Positions 6,955-14,974 of a stretch of 34,420 nt of DNA are shown here, piece by piece (position 1 is the first letter of the stretch; each line of letters opens with the position of its first letter). Both the position numbers and the translations under genes were made by a program. Below the pieces are notes generated by a model, which was given only the letters and a program-made list of their open reading frames with translations, did no database searches and was not told the origin of the DNA. The DNA is from Bacillota bacterium (GTDB lineage Bacteria > Bacillota > Clostridia > Oscillospirales > Ruminococcaceae), in NCBI GenBank assembly GCA_023457355.1, contig JAEWLW010000049.1, positions 1 through 34,420 of the forward strand, given 5' to 3'.

Positions 6955-7825
6955 GATAATGCACCCCCTCCATTTCTGATGCATCCTCCAGCACCAGTCT
7001 GGCGCGCTGCACAATGGGCGCGTCAATCATTTTTCCGCGCAGTGAAATGGCGCCCTTTCCCTGACGCTTGGCCTGTGCAATAGCGTCGAAGACCTCTCTG
7101 GCATAATCTATTTCTTTAAGACTTGGCGAAAAAATGCGGTTAACTGCCGCGACATGCACCGGGCTGATGCAGGCCTTGCCGGTAAACCCCAGCTCTTTGG
7201 CAAAAACCGCGTCCTTTTCCAGCCCTTCCAAATCCCGCACGTCGGTAAACGGCGTATCATAGGCTTCAATTCCGGCGGCGCGGGCGGCACAGACAATGCG
7301 TCCGCGCGCATAGCGTATTTCCTCGCCCCCGGCGGTACGCGCACACCGGAGATCGGCCGAAAGATCCTCCGCGCCCAAAAACAGCGCGGTCATCCTTGGG
7401 CTGGCGGCAGCGATAAGATAGGCGTTCTCAATGCCAAGCGCCGTTTCCAGCAGGGCAATAATTTTGGTCTGACCGTTTACCAGTCCAAATTCCTGCTCCA
7501 GCGCCGTCAGTTTGTCATCCAGCTGATGAATATAATCCGGCCCGCTCACCTTTGGGGGCAAAATGGCCTCGGGCGACAGCGGCAGCACAGTGCGCAAATC
7601 CTCTTCCCAATAGGGGGTGTCCAGACCGTTGATGCGAACAATCCGCTCGCACCCGCCAAAATCCAGCGACGCCAGCGCATGCTTCAAAAGCTCTCTGGCG
7701 GCGTCTTTTTCATCGGGTGAAACAGCGTCCTCCAAATCAAAAATCAGGCTGTCGGCGCCAAGCAAGCCGCCGTTACCAACCATATTCGGGTTGTTGCCCG
7801 GCAAAAAAAGCATGGTTCGTCTCAT
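6947..7825 (-). CDS. citE: Citrate lyase beta subunit (citryl-ACP lyase)
   Basis: CitE splits citryl-CitD to oxaloacetate and acetyl-CitD. The 292-residue protein starts at ATG 7825-7823, whose ATGA overlaps the citD stop. Family marks of the HpcH/HpaI-like TIM barrel are visible: MLFLPGNNPNMV at the start, LIFDLEDAV (residues 27-35), RIVRINGLDT (61-70), IIALLETALGI, and FLGAEDLSADL. Length agrees with the family (about 290-300). It sits between citD and citF with overlaps on both sides, so the three subunits are probably made from one message in the ratio needed for the complex. Confidence 0.95.
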   Translation of the reverse strand: MRRTMLFLPGNNPNMVGNGGLLGADSLIFDLEDAVSPDEKDAARELLKHALASLDFGGCERIVRINGLDTPYWEEDLRTVLPLSPEAILPPKVSGPDYIHQLDDKLTALEQEFGLVNGQTKIIALLETALGIENAYLIAAASPRMTALFLGAEDLSADLRCARTAGGEEIRYARGRIVCAARAAGIEAYDTPFTDVRDLEGLEKDAVFAKELGFTGKACISPVHVAAVNRIFSPSLKEIDYAREVFDAIAQAKRQGKGAISLRGKMIDAPIVQRARLVLEDASEMEGVHYLD

Positions 7826-8103
7826 TTTTCCGCCTCCTCTCCGGCGGCCGCGCGGCGAACCGCCGTCGTCACGCGCGCGCGGATGGTGCAATCCAGCGCA
7901 CCGTGGTCGACGGCCTCGATACCCGCCGCCTCGACCCCCATATCGCCCAGTGCCTGACGGATGGTGCCACGAATGGAATCGCCGTAATAATTTTCAACCG
8001 AAGATGTCAGCACAATATGGATTCCGGCTGTATCCGGCAACACCTTTACCATGATATCGCTGGATTCCAGTGTGCCTGCAACAGCTGCCCGTTTAATTTG
8101 CAT
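7822..8103 (-). CDS. citD: Citrate lyase acyl carrier protein (gamma subunit)
   Basis: A 93-residue protein starting at ATG 8103 after aaggggt. The segment VAGTLESSDIMV contains Ser14, the known attachment site of the phosphoribosyl-dephospho-CoA group in CitD proteins. Length fits the family (about 90-100). The prosthetic group is made and attached by CitG and CitX, and the acetyl primer is added by CitC; none of these genes is in the window. CitD heads the lyase genes, 81 bases after the response regulator gene on the same strand, so a single long transcript from the regulator promoter is plausible. Confidence 0.94.
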   Translation of the reverse strand: MQIKRAAVAGTLESSDIMVKVLPDTAGIHIVLTSSVENYYGDSIRGTIRQALGDMGVEAAGIEAVDHGALDCTIRARVTTAVRRAAAGEEAEK

Positions 8104-8184
8104 ATAAACCCCTTTCCGCTTTCAACAGCGCTTTTAATATCATTTACCAGAGCGGCAAGCCGCCGTGGCAGTCGTTACACAAAA

Positions 8185-8868
8185 CTACCGCAGTCGGTAC
8201 AGCACCCGCGGGCGGCCACCCGTTTCATAATCAATGGTGCTGAGAACCCCGCCTGTCTCAATGAGATAGTTTAAGTACCGCCGTATTGTCACACGTGAAA
8301 GTCCCGAAGCCTGCGAGATGCTTTCGCAGGTGTGTTTTTCCCCCGCGTGCTCACGCAAATGGTCATAGATATAAGTGAGCGTTTTCTGGTTGAGCCCCTT
8401 TTGCAGCTCGCCATGCTCAATATCCAGCGACAGCTTGTTGTTAAGCAAACGGTCCACCACCGCCTGGTCCACCTGCGGATTGCTGTTCAACAGGTTGGTT
8501 TTGCTCAAATATTTTTGAATGGCCTCTTGAAAGCGGTGGAATGAAAATGGCTTGATAAGATAATCGACAATGCCAAGCCGCAGCGCCTCGTCCACCACAC
8601 TCATCTCCGTGGCAGCCGTCACCATAATGACCGCACTTTTAATGTTTTCTGCCCGGAGCATCCTGAGCAGCTCATTGCCACTGATGCCGGGCATATAAAC
8701 ATCGAGAATAACCAGATCGGTCTGATGGGTTGAGAGATACTCCCAAGCGGCGCGTCCGTTGGAGAAAATACCATCGACAGAAAATTCGCCAAAATGCTCG
8801 ATGTATTGCTGGTTGATCTGCGCAACCATGGGATCGTCCTCTACAATTACCGTGCGAAACATGCGCAT
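8185..8868 (-). CDS. CitB/DpiA-type response regulator
   Basis: 227 residues from ATG 8868, which shares a base with the stop of the kinase gene (TGATG); GTG 8871 and ATG 8862 are alternatives. The receiver domain (1-120) has the acidic pocket E10-D11-D12, phosphoacceptor D56 in VILDVYMPG, T84 and K106 in YLIKPF. The C-terminal half carries the helix-turn-helix typical of the CitB/DcuR/MalR group (CESISQASGLSRVTIRRYLNYL) and ends GGRPRVLYRLR. In characterised relatives the regulator activates genes for uptake and fermentation of citrate or C4-dicarboxylates. Here it lies between its kinase gene and citD, so the likely targets are this operon and the divergent malic enzyme and carrier genes. 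Confidence 0.92.
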   Translation of the reverse strand: MRMFRTVIVEDDPMVAQINQQYIEHFGEFSVDGIFSNGRAAWEYLSTHQTDLVILDVYMPGISGNELLRMLRAENIKSAVIMVTAATEMSVVDEALRLGIVDYLIKPFSFHRFQEAIQKYLSKTNLLNSNPQVDQAVVDRLLNNKLSLDIEHGELQKGLNQKTLTYIYDHLREHAGEKHTCESISQASGLSRVTIRRYLNYLIETGGVLSTIDYETGGRPRVLYRLR

Positions 8869-10481
8869 CACTTCCTTTGCCGTTTATTGCTGCAAATAAT
8901 CGTAAACGATGTTCCTGCATTGGGGTCGGAATCTACCTCAATGCTGCCACCGGCACGGCTGACAATCTCCCGGACCAGGCTCATGCCCACGCCGCGGCCC
9001 TCCTTGGTCTTGGTGCTGAACCCCATTTGGTAGATGCGGGACAAGTTCTCCGGTGCAATGCCGGTGCCGGTATCGGACACCATCAGCAGCAGCCCGGTTT
9101 CATCCTCTGTAATTTGCAGCACAATGCTGCGCGGGCCGTCCTCCTGCCGGGCGTTGACCGCCTCAATGGCGTTTTCAAGCAGGTTGCCGATAATGCTCAC
9201 AAGTTCGCTGGTTGAGAGATAATCGCTGTGTACCGGCAGCCGGCTGTTCGCCAGCATCGTCAGGCGAATATCCAACTCCCGCATGTTGTTTAGTTTGCCC
9301 AATATCAGCGCCGCAACATTAGGATTCTGAATATATTGCAGCACCGGGCCCATCGATTCGGCATGTACGGCCGAAATATTGCTGATATAAGCCAACGCAT
9401 CCCGGTTGCGCCCCATCTGAAGCAGTCCGGATATGACCTGTAGCTTATTCATAAATTCATGCGTATTGGCACGCAGCGCCGAAACGATGTGCCGTGTGCC
9501 GTTGAGCTGCTCCGCCGTCTGCATCGCCTCGGTTTTATCGGTTAAAATTAGGGTTGTCCCAATATCTTTATTCTCCTTATTTAGGGGAATACTACAACAC
9601 AAAATATTGGGGCGGGAGGTCGCCGCGTTTTTTCTGCGCGATAGGATCAGGCTTTCGCCGGTTTCGTCCCGAAGCAGGGCGTCGAGCGGTTTGCCCTCGA
9701 GCAGCTCCGGCCTTAGCCCCAGCATCTGCACGGCCGGGCGGTTGACCAGCTGAATGAGCCCCTGCGCATCCACCGAAATGATGCCCTCGTCCAGATTATT
9801 CAAAACCTCATTCTGGGTCAGATAGCTGTGAACCAGCTCCTCCGGGCCGTACCCCAATAAGATCCGTCGAATGATCAGCGACAGCAGCCCCGCCACCAGC
9901 AGCGTCATTAACATTACAAACCATGCCAGATGCACATAGGTCGAAATGATGTGGCTGCGCAGTTCGTTAATCCGCAACATGGTCGCGCTGGCCATCACAA
10001 AACCCATCACGCGTCCGTCGTCATCAAAAACGGGGTAAAAAGCGCGGCGCTGCTGCCCCAGCGTACCAACACCATCCACAATATAGGACTGGCCCGCGAG
10101 CACGGGGCCTTCATCCCCGCCCACAAAATACTGGCCGATCCGGCTGTGCACCACATGGTAAAGACGTCTGGAGGAAGTATCGGCAATCGAGATGATATCC
10201 AGATCCTGCGTCTGGGCAATCAGGTTATCCAAATAAGCGACCAGTTCTTCAGAACAGGCGCCGTCCTGAAAAGACCGGCGAACCATTTGGCTTTCCGCCA
10301 ACGCACGGGCAGTGGCCGCCAGCCCGTTCTCAATTTTTGTCTGAAGCGAAGAAAGCGAAAAGCGCAACGTAATGGTTAATGTCGCAATCAAAATTATCAT
10401 CCACATCAGCGTGGAGAAAAAGAGAAACTTGAAAAACATGGGCGCGACGCCACGCCTCTTCAGCTTGCGCAACCATGCCAT
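8868..10481 (-). CDS. CitA/DpiB-type sensor histidine kinase
   Basis: 537 residues from ATG 10481 following aaaggag; the GTG just before it and an upstream ATG at 10523 are possible but less well placed. Order of parts: membrane helix ~20-40, extracytoplasmic sCache sensor ~41-178, second helix ~180-205, PAS domain ~225-320, then the kinase core. The sensor has SRIGQYFVGGDEGPVLAGQSY and GTLGQQRRAFYPV, closely resembling the citrate-binding region of CitA (Arg in RIG and the later RR pair). Phosphorylation is expected on H341 in ANTHEFMNKLQ. The ATPase lobe has NLLENAIEAV, VSDTGTGIAPENL and GRGVGMSLVREIV. The kinase is first in the operon with its regulator. Citrate is the most likely ligand given the lyase genes, but malate or another tricarboxylate cannot be excluded. 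Confidence 0.92.
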   Translation of the reverse strand: MAWLRKLKRRGVAPMFFKFLFFSTLMWMIILIATLTITLRFSLSSLQTKIENGLAATARALAESQMVRRSFQDGACSEELVAYLDNLIAQTQDLDIISIADTSSRRLYHVVHSRIGQYFVGGDEGPVLAGQSYIVDGVGTLGQQRRAFYPVFDDDGRVMGFVMASATMLRINELRSHIISTYVHLAWFVMLMTLLVAGLLSLIIRRILLGYGPEELVHSYLTQNEVLNNLDEGIISVDAQGLIQLVNRPAVQMLGLRPELLEGKPLDALLRDETGESLILSRRKNAATSRPNILCCSIPLNKENKDIGTTLILTDKTEAMQTAEQLNGTRHIVSALRANTHEFMNKLQVISGLLQMGRNRDALAYISNISAVHAESMGPVLQYIQNPNVAALILGKLNNMRELDIRLTMLANSRLPVHSDYLSTSELVSIIGNLLENAIEAVNARQEDGPRSIVLQITEDETGLLLMVSDTGTGIAPENLSRIYQMGFSTKTKEGRGVGMSLVREIVSRAGGSIEVDSDPNAGTSFTIICSNKRQRK

Positions 10482-10553
10482 CACGTTTGCTCCTTTCTCA
10501 GAGAATATCCATTTCAGTTTCAAATCACACCATATCTTCCATTGTTTTAAATT

Positions 10554-10582
10554 ATTTTACCATCCTGTTTTGTGAATTTCAA
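10554..10582 (-). promoter_or_regulatory. Sigma-A promoter of the kinase-regulator-citDEF operon
   Basis: On the minus strand TTGAAA (10582-10577) and TAAAAT (10559-10554) are 17 bases apart, about 70 bases upstream of the kinase start. Each hexamer matches consensus at 5 of 6 positions. Confidence 0.7.
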
Positions 10583-10597
10583 CTATAACGCCAGCGA

Positions 10598-10741
10598 ATA
10601 TTTGCTATATTTATAGATATATTACCTTTTTTTACTTTCAAAACTTTAAAAATGATTTCAAAAGAGTATGATCGGCGGCATAAAACCCTTATAGTTGGAA
10701 TCATAGAACAAATTGTCACGATTGTTTGTCTATTATATGAA
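10598..10741 (+). promoter_or_regulatory. Divergent control region upstream of the malic enzyme gene
   Basis: A possible promoter is TTGTCA (10713-10718) with TATGAA (10736-10741) at a 17-base spacing. Upstream, 10598-10630 is very A/T-rich with TATAT words in both orientations (ctatatttatagatatatt). CitB-type regulators are known to bind A/T-rich sites, so this is the most likely place for the regulator; that is inference. Confidence 0.4.
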
Positions 10742-10772
10742 GTATCAAGACAATGCTTAAGGAGGAATGTTC

Positions 10773-11948
10773 ATGGATTACGCAAAAGAGTCCCTGCGTC
10801 TTCATCACGAATGGAAAGGCAAAATAGAAATTGTTGCGACCGTACCGGTTCAGACAAAGGAGGACCTCTCACTGGCTTACACGCCGGGCGTGGCCCAACC
10901 CTGCCTGGAAATTCAAAAGGACCCCGACCTGTCCTATGAATTGACGCGCCGCCACAATATTTGCGCTGTCATCACCGACGGCAGTGCCGTACTGGGTCTG
11001 GGGGATATTGGGCCGGAAGCCGGCATGCCGGTTATGGAAGGCAAATGCGTGCTCTTCAAAAGCTTCGGCGGGGTTGACGCTTTTCCGCTGTGTATCAAAA
11101 CAAAGGATGTGGACGAATTTGTCAACGCCGTCTATTTGATGTCCGGCTCTTTCGGCGGCATCAATTTGGAGGATATTGCTGCACCCCGCTGTTTTGAAAT
11201 TGAACGCAAGCTCAAAGAGCGGTGCGATATCCCAATCTTCCACGATGACCAGCACGGTACGGCTGTCATCACGCTCGCCGGCCTGACCAATGCGCTGAAG
11301 GTTGTGGGCAAAAAGCTTTCCGAGGTCAAGATTGCCGTCAACGGAGCAGGTGCCGCCGCTATTGCCATTACCAAGTTGCTGCTCTCCGCAGGCGCCAAGG
11401 ACGTGACGTTGTGCGACCGTACCGGCATTGTTTATGCGGGCCGCGAAAAGGGCATCAACTGGATTAAGGAAGAAATGGCAAAGGTCACAAACCCCGCACA
11501 TCTCACCGGGACGCTGGCCGACGCCATGAAGGGCGCCGATGTATTCATCGGCGTATCCGCTCCGGGCTCGGTGACGCAGGACATGGTGCGCAGCATGAAT
11601 AAGGATGCGATCATTTTTGCCTGCGCAAACCCCACACCGGAAATTTTCCCCGATGAGGCCAAGGCTGCGGGCGCCCGTGTCATCTCCACCGGCCGCAGCG
11701 ATTATCCAAACCAGATTAACAACGTGCTGGCCTTCCCGGGCATTTTCAGAGGCGTTTTTGATGTGCGCGCCCGCGACATCAACGAGGAAATGAAAGTGGC
11801 TGCTGCGCACGCGCTGGCCGAACTCATTCCCGATGATGCGCTCAATGAGGAATATATCATTCCGAAGGCATTTGACCCGCGCGTTGGTCCGGCCGTGGCC
11901 AAAGCCGTCGCCCAAGCCGCGCGCGACAGTGGTGTCGCCCGCATTTAA
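10773..11948 (+). CDS. Malic-enzyme-family oxidoreductase/decarboxylase
   Basis: 391 residues. ATG 10773 is chosen because aaggagga ends at 10766, too close for the in-frame ATG at 10767. Family residues are clear: Y36 in YTPGVAQPC, K91 in EGKCVLFKSFGG, the metal ligands E133-D134 (NLEDIAAPRC) and FHDDQHGTA (157-164), then the NAD(P) fold NGAGAAAIA at 190-198. Members convert malate to pyruvate and CO2. In Lactococcus the relative CitM is an oxaloacetate decarboxylase of citrate fermentation. Its position, divergent from a citrate lyase operon and followed by a 2-hydroxycarboxylate carrier, suggests it handles either oxaloacetate from citrate or imported malate; the sequence alone does not decide. 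Confidence 0.92.
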   Translation: MDYAKESLRLHHEWKGKIEIVATVPVQTKEDLSLAYTPGVAQPCLEIQKDPDLSYELTRRHNICAVITDGSAVLGLGDIGPEAGMPVMEGKCVLFKSFGGVDAFPLCIKTKDVDEFVNAVYLMSGSFGGINLEDIAAPRCFEIERKLKERCDIPIFHDDQHGTAVITLAGLTNALKVVGKKLSEVKIAVNGAGAAAIAITKLLLSAGAKDVTLCDRTGIVYAGREKGINWIKEEMAKVTNPAHLTGTLADAMKGADVFIGVSAPGSVTQDMVRSMNKDAIIFACANPTPEIFPDEAKAAGARVISTGRSDYPNQINNVLAFPGIFRGVFDVRARDINEEMKVAAAHALAELIPDDALNEEYIIPKAFDPRVGPAVAKAVAQAARDSGVARI

Positions 11949-12025
11949 TGCGAAGTTTATCTGTGCCCGCCCCCGCTAGGGGAAAACCAAACGATGGTGT
12001 AGAATCATTATAAGGAGGAACTGTG

Positions 12026-13438
12026 ATGTCAAATCTCAATACGCAAAAAAAGGAATCCGCATCCTCATTTAAACTTTTCAATCTCCCTTGGCAGTACTTT
12101 GCAATCTTTTCGGCTATTGTTTTAATCGCCACCTATTTGGGCGTCCTGCCCACCGGCATGGCAGGTTGTTTTGCGTTTATGATTGTATTGGGTACGATCT
12201 TAAACGAAATTGGTGAACGCACCCCCTTTATCCGCTCCTATCTCGGCGGCGGCGCCATCGTTGTTATTTTTGGTTCCGCGCTCATGAATTATTTTAACCT
12301 GCTGCCCGCGCTCACCAAGACACTTGAGGACGGTACCAAGGTCTATAACATGGCCCTGATGAACAACCTCGATCTGGTCGGCAGCATTGGCACCTTCTTT
12401 AAACCCGCCGGCGCCTTTCTCGATTTTTACATCGCGGCGCTCATTACCGGGTCGATTCTGGGGATGAACCGCAACCTGCTTAAAAAAGCGGCTGCGCGCT
12501 ACTTCCCTGCCATATTTGGCTGCATCATCCTTTCATTTGCCCTGTGCGCGCTGGTGGGTACCGTCATGGGTTATGGCGCCGTCAAATCGCTGCTGCTGAT
12601 CGCGCTGCCAATCATAGGCGGCGGCATGGGTGCCGGTGCCACGCCGCTTTCCAAAATCTTTGAGAGCACCGGTACCATGTCCGCAGCGGAGGCCATTTCA
12701 ATCATGACCCCGGCCGTAGCCATCGGCAATGCCATTTCCATCGTCATGGGCGGCCTTATTGTCAAGCTCATTGCCAGCAAAAGCTGGAACGGCCAAGGCC
12801 AGCTCATGCAATCCAGCAAGACCGATGCCTCCGAACTGGAGATTAGCCCCGAAGTACAGGCCAAACGCGAAAAAATCAGCATTTTAAGCCTTGGTATCGG
12901 CCTGTTTGTGTCCTGCTCGTTCTTCGCATGGGGCTACATCGTGGCGGCGCTCTGGCTCAAGGCGGTTCCCTCTTTTAACGTCCATGCTTATGCCTGGATG
13001 ATCATCAGCGTGGCAGTCTGCAAAATTTTCAACCTGATCCCCGAAAACATTGAAATTGCCTGCTATCAGTGGTTCCAGTTCATTATGAAGAACCTGACGC
13101 CCACCCTGCTGGTCGGTATCGGCATTTGCTACCTGAGCATCGACACCGTAGTCGAAAGCTTCAGCCTCACCTATTTGGTGCTGTGCCTCGTAACCTGCAT
13201 CGGCGCTTTTGTCGGTGCCGCTATCGTCGGCAAGATGGTTGGCTTCTATCCCGTTGAGGCGGGCATAACCGCAGGTTTGTGCATGGCCAACATGGGCGGC
13301 ACCGGTGACGTTGCCGTTCTTTCCGCCGCAAACCGCATGGAGCTGATGCCCTTTGCTCAGATTTCATCCCGCCTTGGTGGTGCAATTATTCTCATTATCG
13401 GCAGCTTGATGCTGTCCCTTCTGGGCGGCTTGCTGTAA
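12026..13438 (+). CDS. 2-hydroxycarboxylate (citrate/malate) carrier, CitS/CitP/MleP family
   Basis: 470 residues with ATG 12026, seven bases after aaggagg (GTG 12023 is an alternative). It belongs to the 2HCT family: about eleven hydrophobic segments and the two family re-entrant loop motifs, GGGMGAGATPLS near residue 207 and NMGGTGDVAVLSAANRMEL near 430. The FAQISSRLGGA stretch that follows carries the conserved Arg used for carboxylate binding in CitS. Family members import citrate or malate with Na+ or H+, or exchange them for lactate or acetate; the sequence does not show which coupling applies. It lies 77 bases behind the malic enzyme gene and very likely supplies substrate to the lyase pathway encoded divergently. 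Confidence 0.93.
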   Translation: MSNLNTQKKESASSFKLFNLPWQYFAIFSAIVLIATYLGVLPTGMAGCFAFMIVLGTILNEIGERTPFIRSYLGGGAIVVIFGSALMNYFNLLPALTKTLEDGTKVYNMALMNNLDLVGSIGTFFKPAGAFLDFYIAALITGSILGMNRNLLKKAAARYFPAIFGCIILSFALCALVGTVMGYGAVKSLLLIALPIIGGGMGAGATPLSKIFESTGTMSAAEAISIMTPAVAIGNAISIVMGGLIVKLIASKSWNGQGQLMQSSKTDASELEISPEVQAKREKISILSLGIGLFVSCSFFAWGYIVAALWLKAVPSFNVHAYAWMIISVAVCKIFNLIPENIEIACYQWFQFIMKNLTPTLLVGIGICYLSIDTVVESFSLTYLVLCLVTCIGAFVGAAIVGKMVGFYPVEAGITAGLCMANMGGTGDVAVLSAANRMELMPFAQISSRLGGAIILIIGSLMLSLLGGLL

Positions 13439-13454
13439 CCCTTTCCTTTCAGGT

Positions 13455-13483
13455 GGACGCTGCCGTCCCACCCGGCAGCATCC
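13455..13483 (+). other. Hairpin between carrier and small membrane protein genes
   Basis: ggacgctgcc (13455-13464) pairs with ggcagcatcc (13474-13483) apart from one mismatch. No T run follows; only the ribosome binding site of the next gene is downstream. It may be an mRNA-stabilising or partial attenuating structure rather than a full terminator. Confidence 0.4.
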
Positions 13484-13505
13484 ATCATCTTAAAGGAGGA
13501 TTTCT

Positions 13506-14078
13506 ATGGCCGATTGTTTGAAATGCGTCAATCATGCAGCGTACACTTTCCGCGTTTTAGAGGTTAGAACGCTGCATGTGCGGGATATTACCGGAGAAAA
13601 ACGCGTTCAGGCCCTTGGAGATTTTAAGAATTATGCCGTCTGTAAAAACTGCGCCGATGCCTACCTGGAAAAAGTCAAAAATCCTGGGGCTGGCCTATTC
13701 AAGCGCTGTGCCACATTTGTGGCGGTGCTGGCGTTTGGACTGCTGTTGACAATAGCATTTTGGCCTGCGAATTACGCATTGCGCCTTATGGGGATATCCG
13801 CCATCATCTGCGGTGTGATTGGGCTGATCTCTTCCCTGCAAGACGCCCAAAGGCAGCAGAAGGTATATGCAAATTTAGACGACCAACAGGCTGAGGCGCT
13901 GGCTGCCTGGGAAGTATTGTTGCAAAACACCCCAAAAAAATCAGCAGACGCTGATCTGACCTATATTCCTGTCGACAAGAAAACTCTCATGGCAAAAAAC
14001 GGCGATTTAATGATTTTATATGATCTTTTGCCGGATATAGCCATACAGACATATAACCTTTTGCACGCAGCCCCTTAA
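13506..14078 (+). CDS. Zinc-ribbon, two-helix membrane protein of unknown function
   Basis: 190 residues with ATG 13506 after aaaggagga. I do not recognise the family. Residues 4-7 (CLKC) and 46-49 (CKNC) form two CxxC pairs about 40 residues apart, suggesting a metal site. Two hydrophobic helices follow at ~68-86 and ~90-109, separated by a short WPAN turn, so both ends would be cytoplasmic. The C-terminal ~80 residues are soluble, with a Q/A-rich helix (DAQRQQKVYANLDDQQAEALAAWEVLL). It is 67 bases behind the carrier gene on the same strand and may be cotranscribed with it. A link with citrate or malate use is suggested only by position. Confidence 0.75.
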   Translation: MADCLKCVNHAAYTFRVLEVRTLHVRDITGEKRVQALGDFKNYAVCKNCADAYLEKVKNPGAGLFKRCATFVAVLAFGLLLTIAFWPANYALRLMGISAIICGVIGLISSLQDAQRQQKVYANLDDQQAEALAAWEVLLQNTPKKSADADLTYIPVDKKTLMAKNGDLMILYDLLPDIAIQTYNLLHAAP

Positions 14079-14177
14079 ACACAAAAGGTTTATGTTGTAC
14101 AGACATAAAATGCCTCTTCACCAAATAAACTATTTCTATAACGCCTATCCTCCTCAAAATTCAGGGGTAGCATTTTA

Positions 14178-14236
14178 GACGGAGCAACTGTTTGAAGCCA
14201 TATGCGTTTCAAGCAGCTGCTCCGTCTTATACAATT
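14178..14236 (+). terminator. Long-stem terminator after the small membrane protein gene
   Basis: gacggagcaactgtttgaa (14178-14196) pairs with the arm at 14208-14226 over 19 positions, with one A-C mismatch and one G-U pair. The tail ttatacaattttta follows. It is about 100 bases after the stop codon at 14078. Confidence 0.65.
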
Positions 14237-14299
14237 TTTACCGATCAATCTTTTCGCTTTTAAACAATTTAAAAGTGAACCGTCTTGCGCCTTATTCGA

Positions 14300-14398
14300 C
14301 ACCTCGGCTGCATTGTTGTCCCTGGGCGGTGCCGGGCAGCCTGTGTCCTCCGCCTTACGAGACACAATACCTGTTCCAATTCTCAGGCTGTTTAACTA
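14300..14398. repeat. Diverged dispersed repeat, copy 1
   Basis: Blocks shared in order with 30768-30874 include cacctc, ttg(t/c)tgt(c/t)c, gccgg, gcctg, tcctc, gacacaa, cctgttccaa and tctca(a/g)(a/g)ctgttt. Both copies are intergenic and not obviously coding. The rest of the gap 14079-14487 shows only the terminator at 14178. Confidence 0.6.
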
Positions 14399-14487
14399 CA
14401 AATGTTGCTACCCAATGTTGCCGGAATATTTAAGGCAAAACATTCGGTAAACAAAATACTCTGTCGGAGGGGGTTAACGGAAAAAGA

Positions 14488-14649
14488 TCAGGTTCGGATA
14501 TAAAAATGACCGCCAATATCTACTCCCATCTTGACGTGAACAGGAAGAAGAATATGGCGGACATGTTAGCAAACAGTTTGAGACAGAAATTTTCAAGGTG
14601 TTGGAAAATAAGATGGTTTAGCGGTGCAAGACAAAAAGCAACCGCTTGA
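14488..14649 (+). pseudogene. Tyrosine integrase C-terminal relic next to tRNA-Ala
   Basis: A 53-codon stretch ending at TGA 14647-14649 has no start or upstream domains. It reads SGSDIKMTANIYSHLDVNRKK and continues NMADMLANSL, which is the end of a phage-type tyrosine integrase (GHSDIKMTANTYSHLD is the usual form) with the catalytic Tyr in NIYSHLD. The frame is lost upstream of about 14488. It points at the 3' end of the tRNA-Ala gene 28 bases away, the usual place for an integrase that targets a tRNA, so it is probably the scar of an old, deleted element. Confidence 0.7.
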
Positions 14650-14670
14650 GAATCTGATTCCCAAGCGGTT
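14632..14670 (-). terminator. Terminator of the tRNA-Ala transcript
   Basis: On the minus strand aaccgcttg (14670-14662) pairs with caagcggtt (14648-14640), with a further short gaatc/gattc stem inside, and a T run follows at 14637-14633. It begins seven bases after the encoded CCA. Confidence 0.85.
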
Positions 14671-14676
14671 TTCTTT

Positions 14677-14752
<76 letters not shown>

Positions 14753-14879
14753 ATATGAAATTATTATATCGCACACACTCTGTTTCAAGCTCTTATCCCG
14801 GCGACGTTGTATATAATATCATATTAAAATACAATAATCAATACCTTTAGGCACTTTTTTTAAATTTTTCTCGTTTAAT

Positions 14880-14970
14880 TTTAGCGTGTGGCGGCTACCT
14901 TTGACAGCAGCCGCCAGGTTGAACCGATACCGCGCAGGCGCTAGGCTGCGCGGTACCAAAACACGCTAAA
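14880..14970. other. Three-stem (junction-like) structured element
   Basis: Outer arms tttagcgtgt (14880-14889) and acacgctaaa (14961-14970) are perfectly complementary. They enclose two perfect hairpins: ggcggct (14890-14896) with agccgcc (14909-14915), and taccgcgcag (14928-14937) with ctgcgcggta (14946-14955). The result is a three-way junction of 91 bases. It begins four bases after the stop of the ABC ATPase gene (minus strand) but lacks the T run of a normal terminator. It may be an RNA structure at the end of the transporter message, or a small repeat element. Confidence 0.65.
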
Positions 14971-14974
14971 GATT

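Noticed and set aside
10869..11915. Long minus-strand open frame (348 codons) opposite the malic enzyme
   Set aside because: The plus-strand protein has all malic enzyme motifs; the reverse frame is His/Gly-rich shadow without a start signal.
14090..14450. Short open frames on both strands in the gap after the zinc-ribbon protein
   Set aside because: They cross a terminator hairpin and a dispersed repeat, and have no ribosome site or protein-like pattern.
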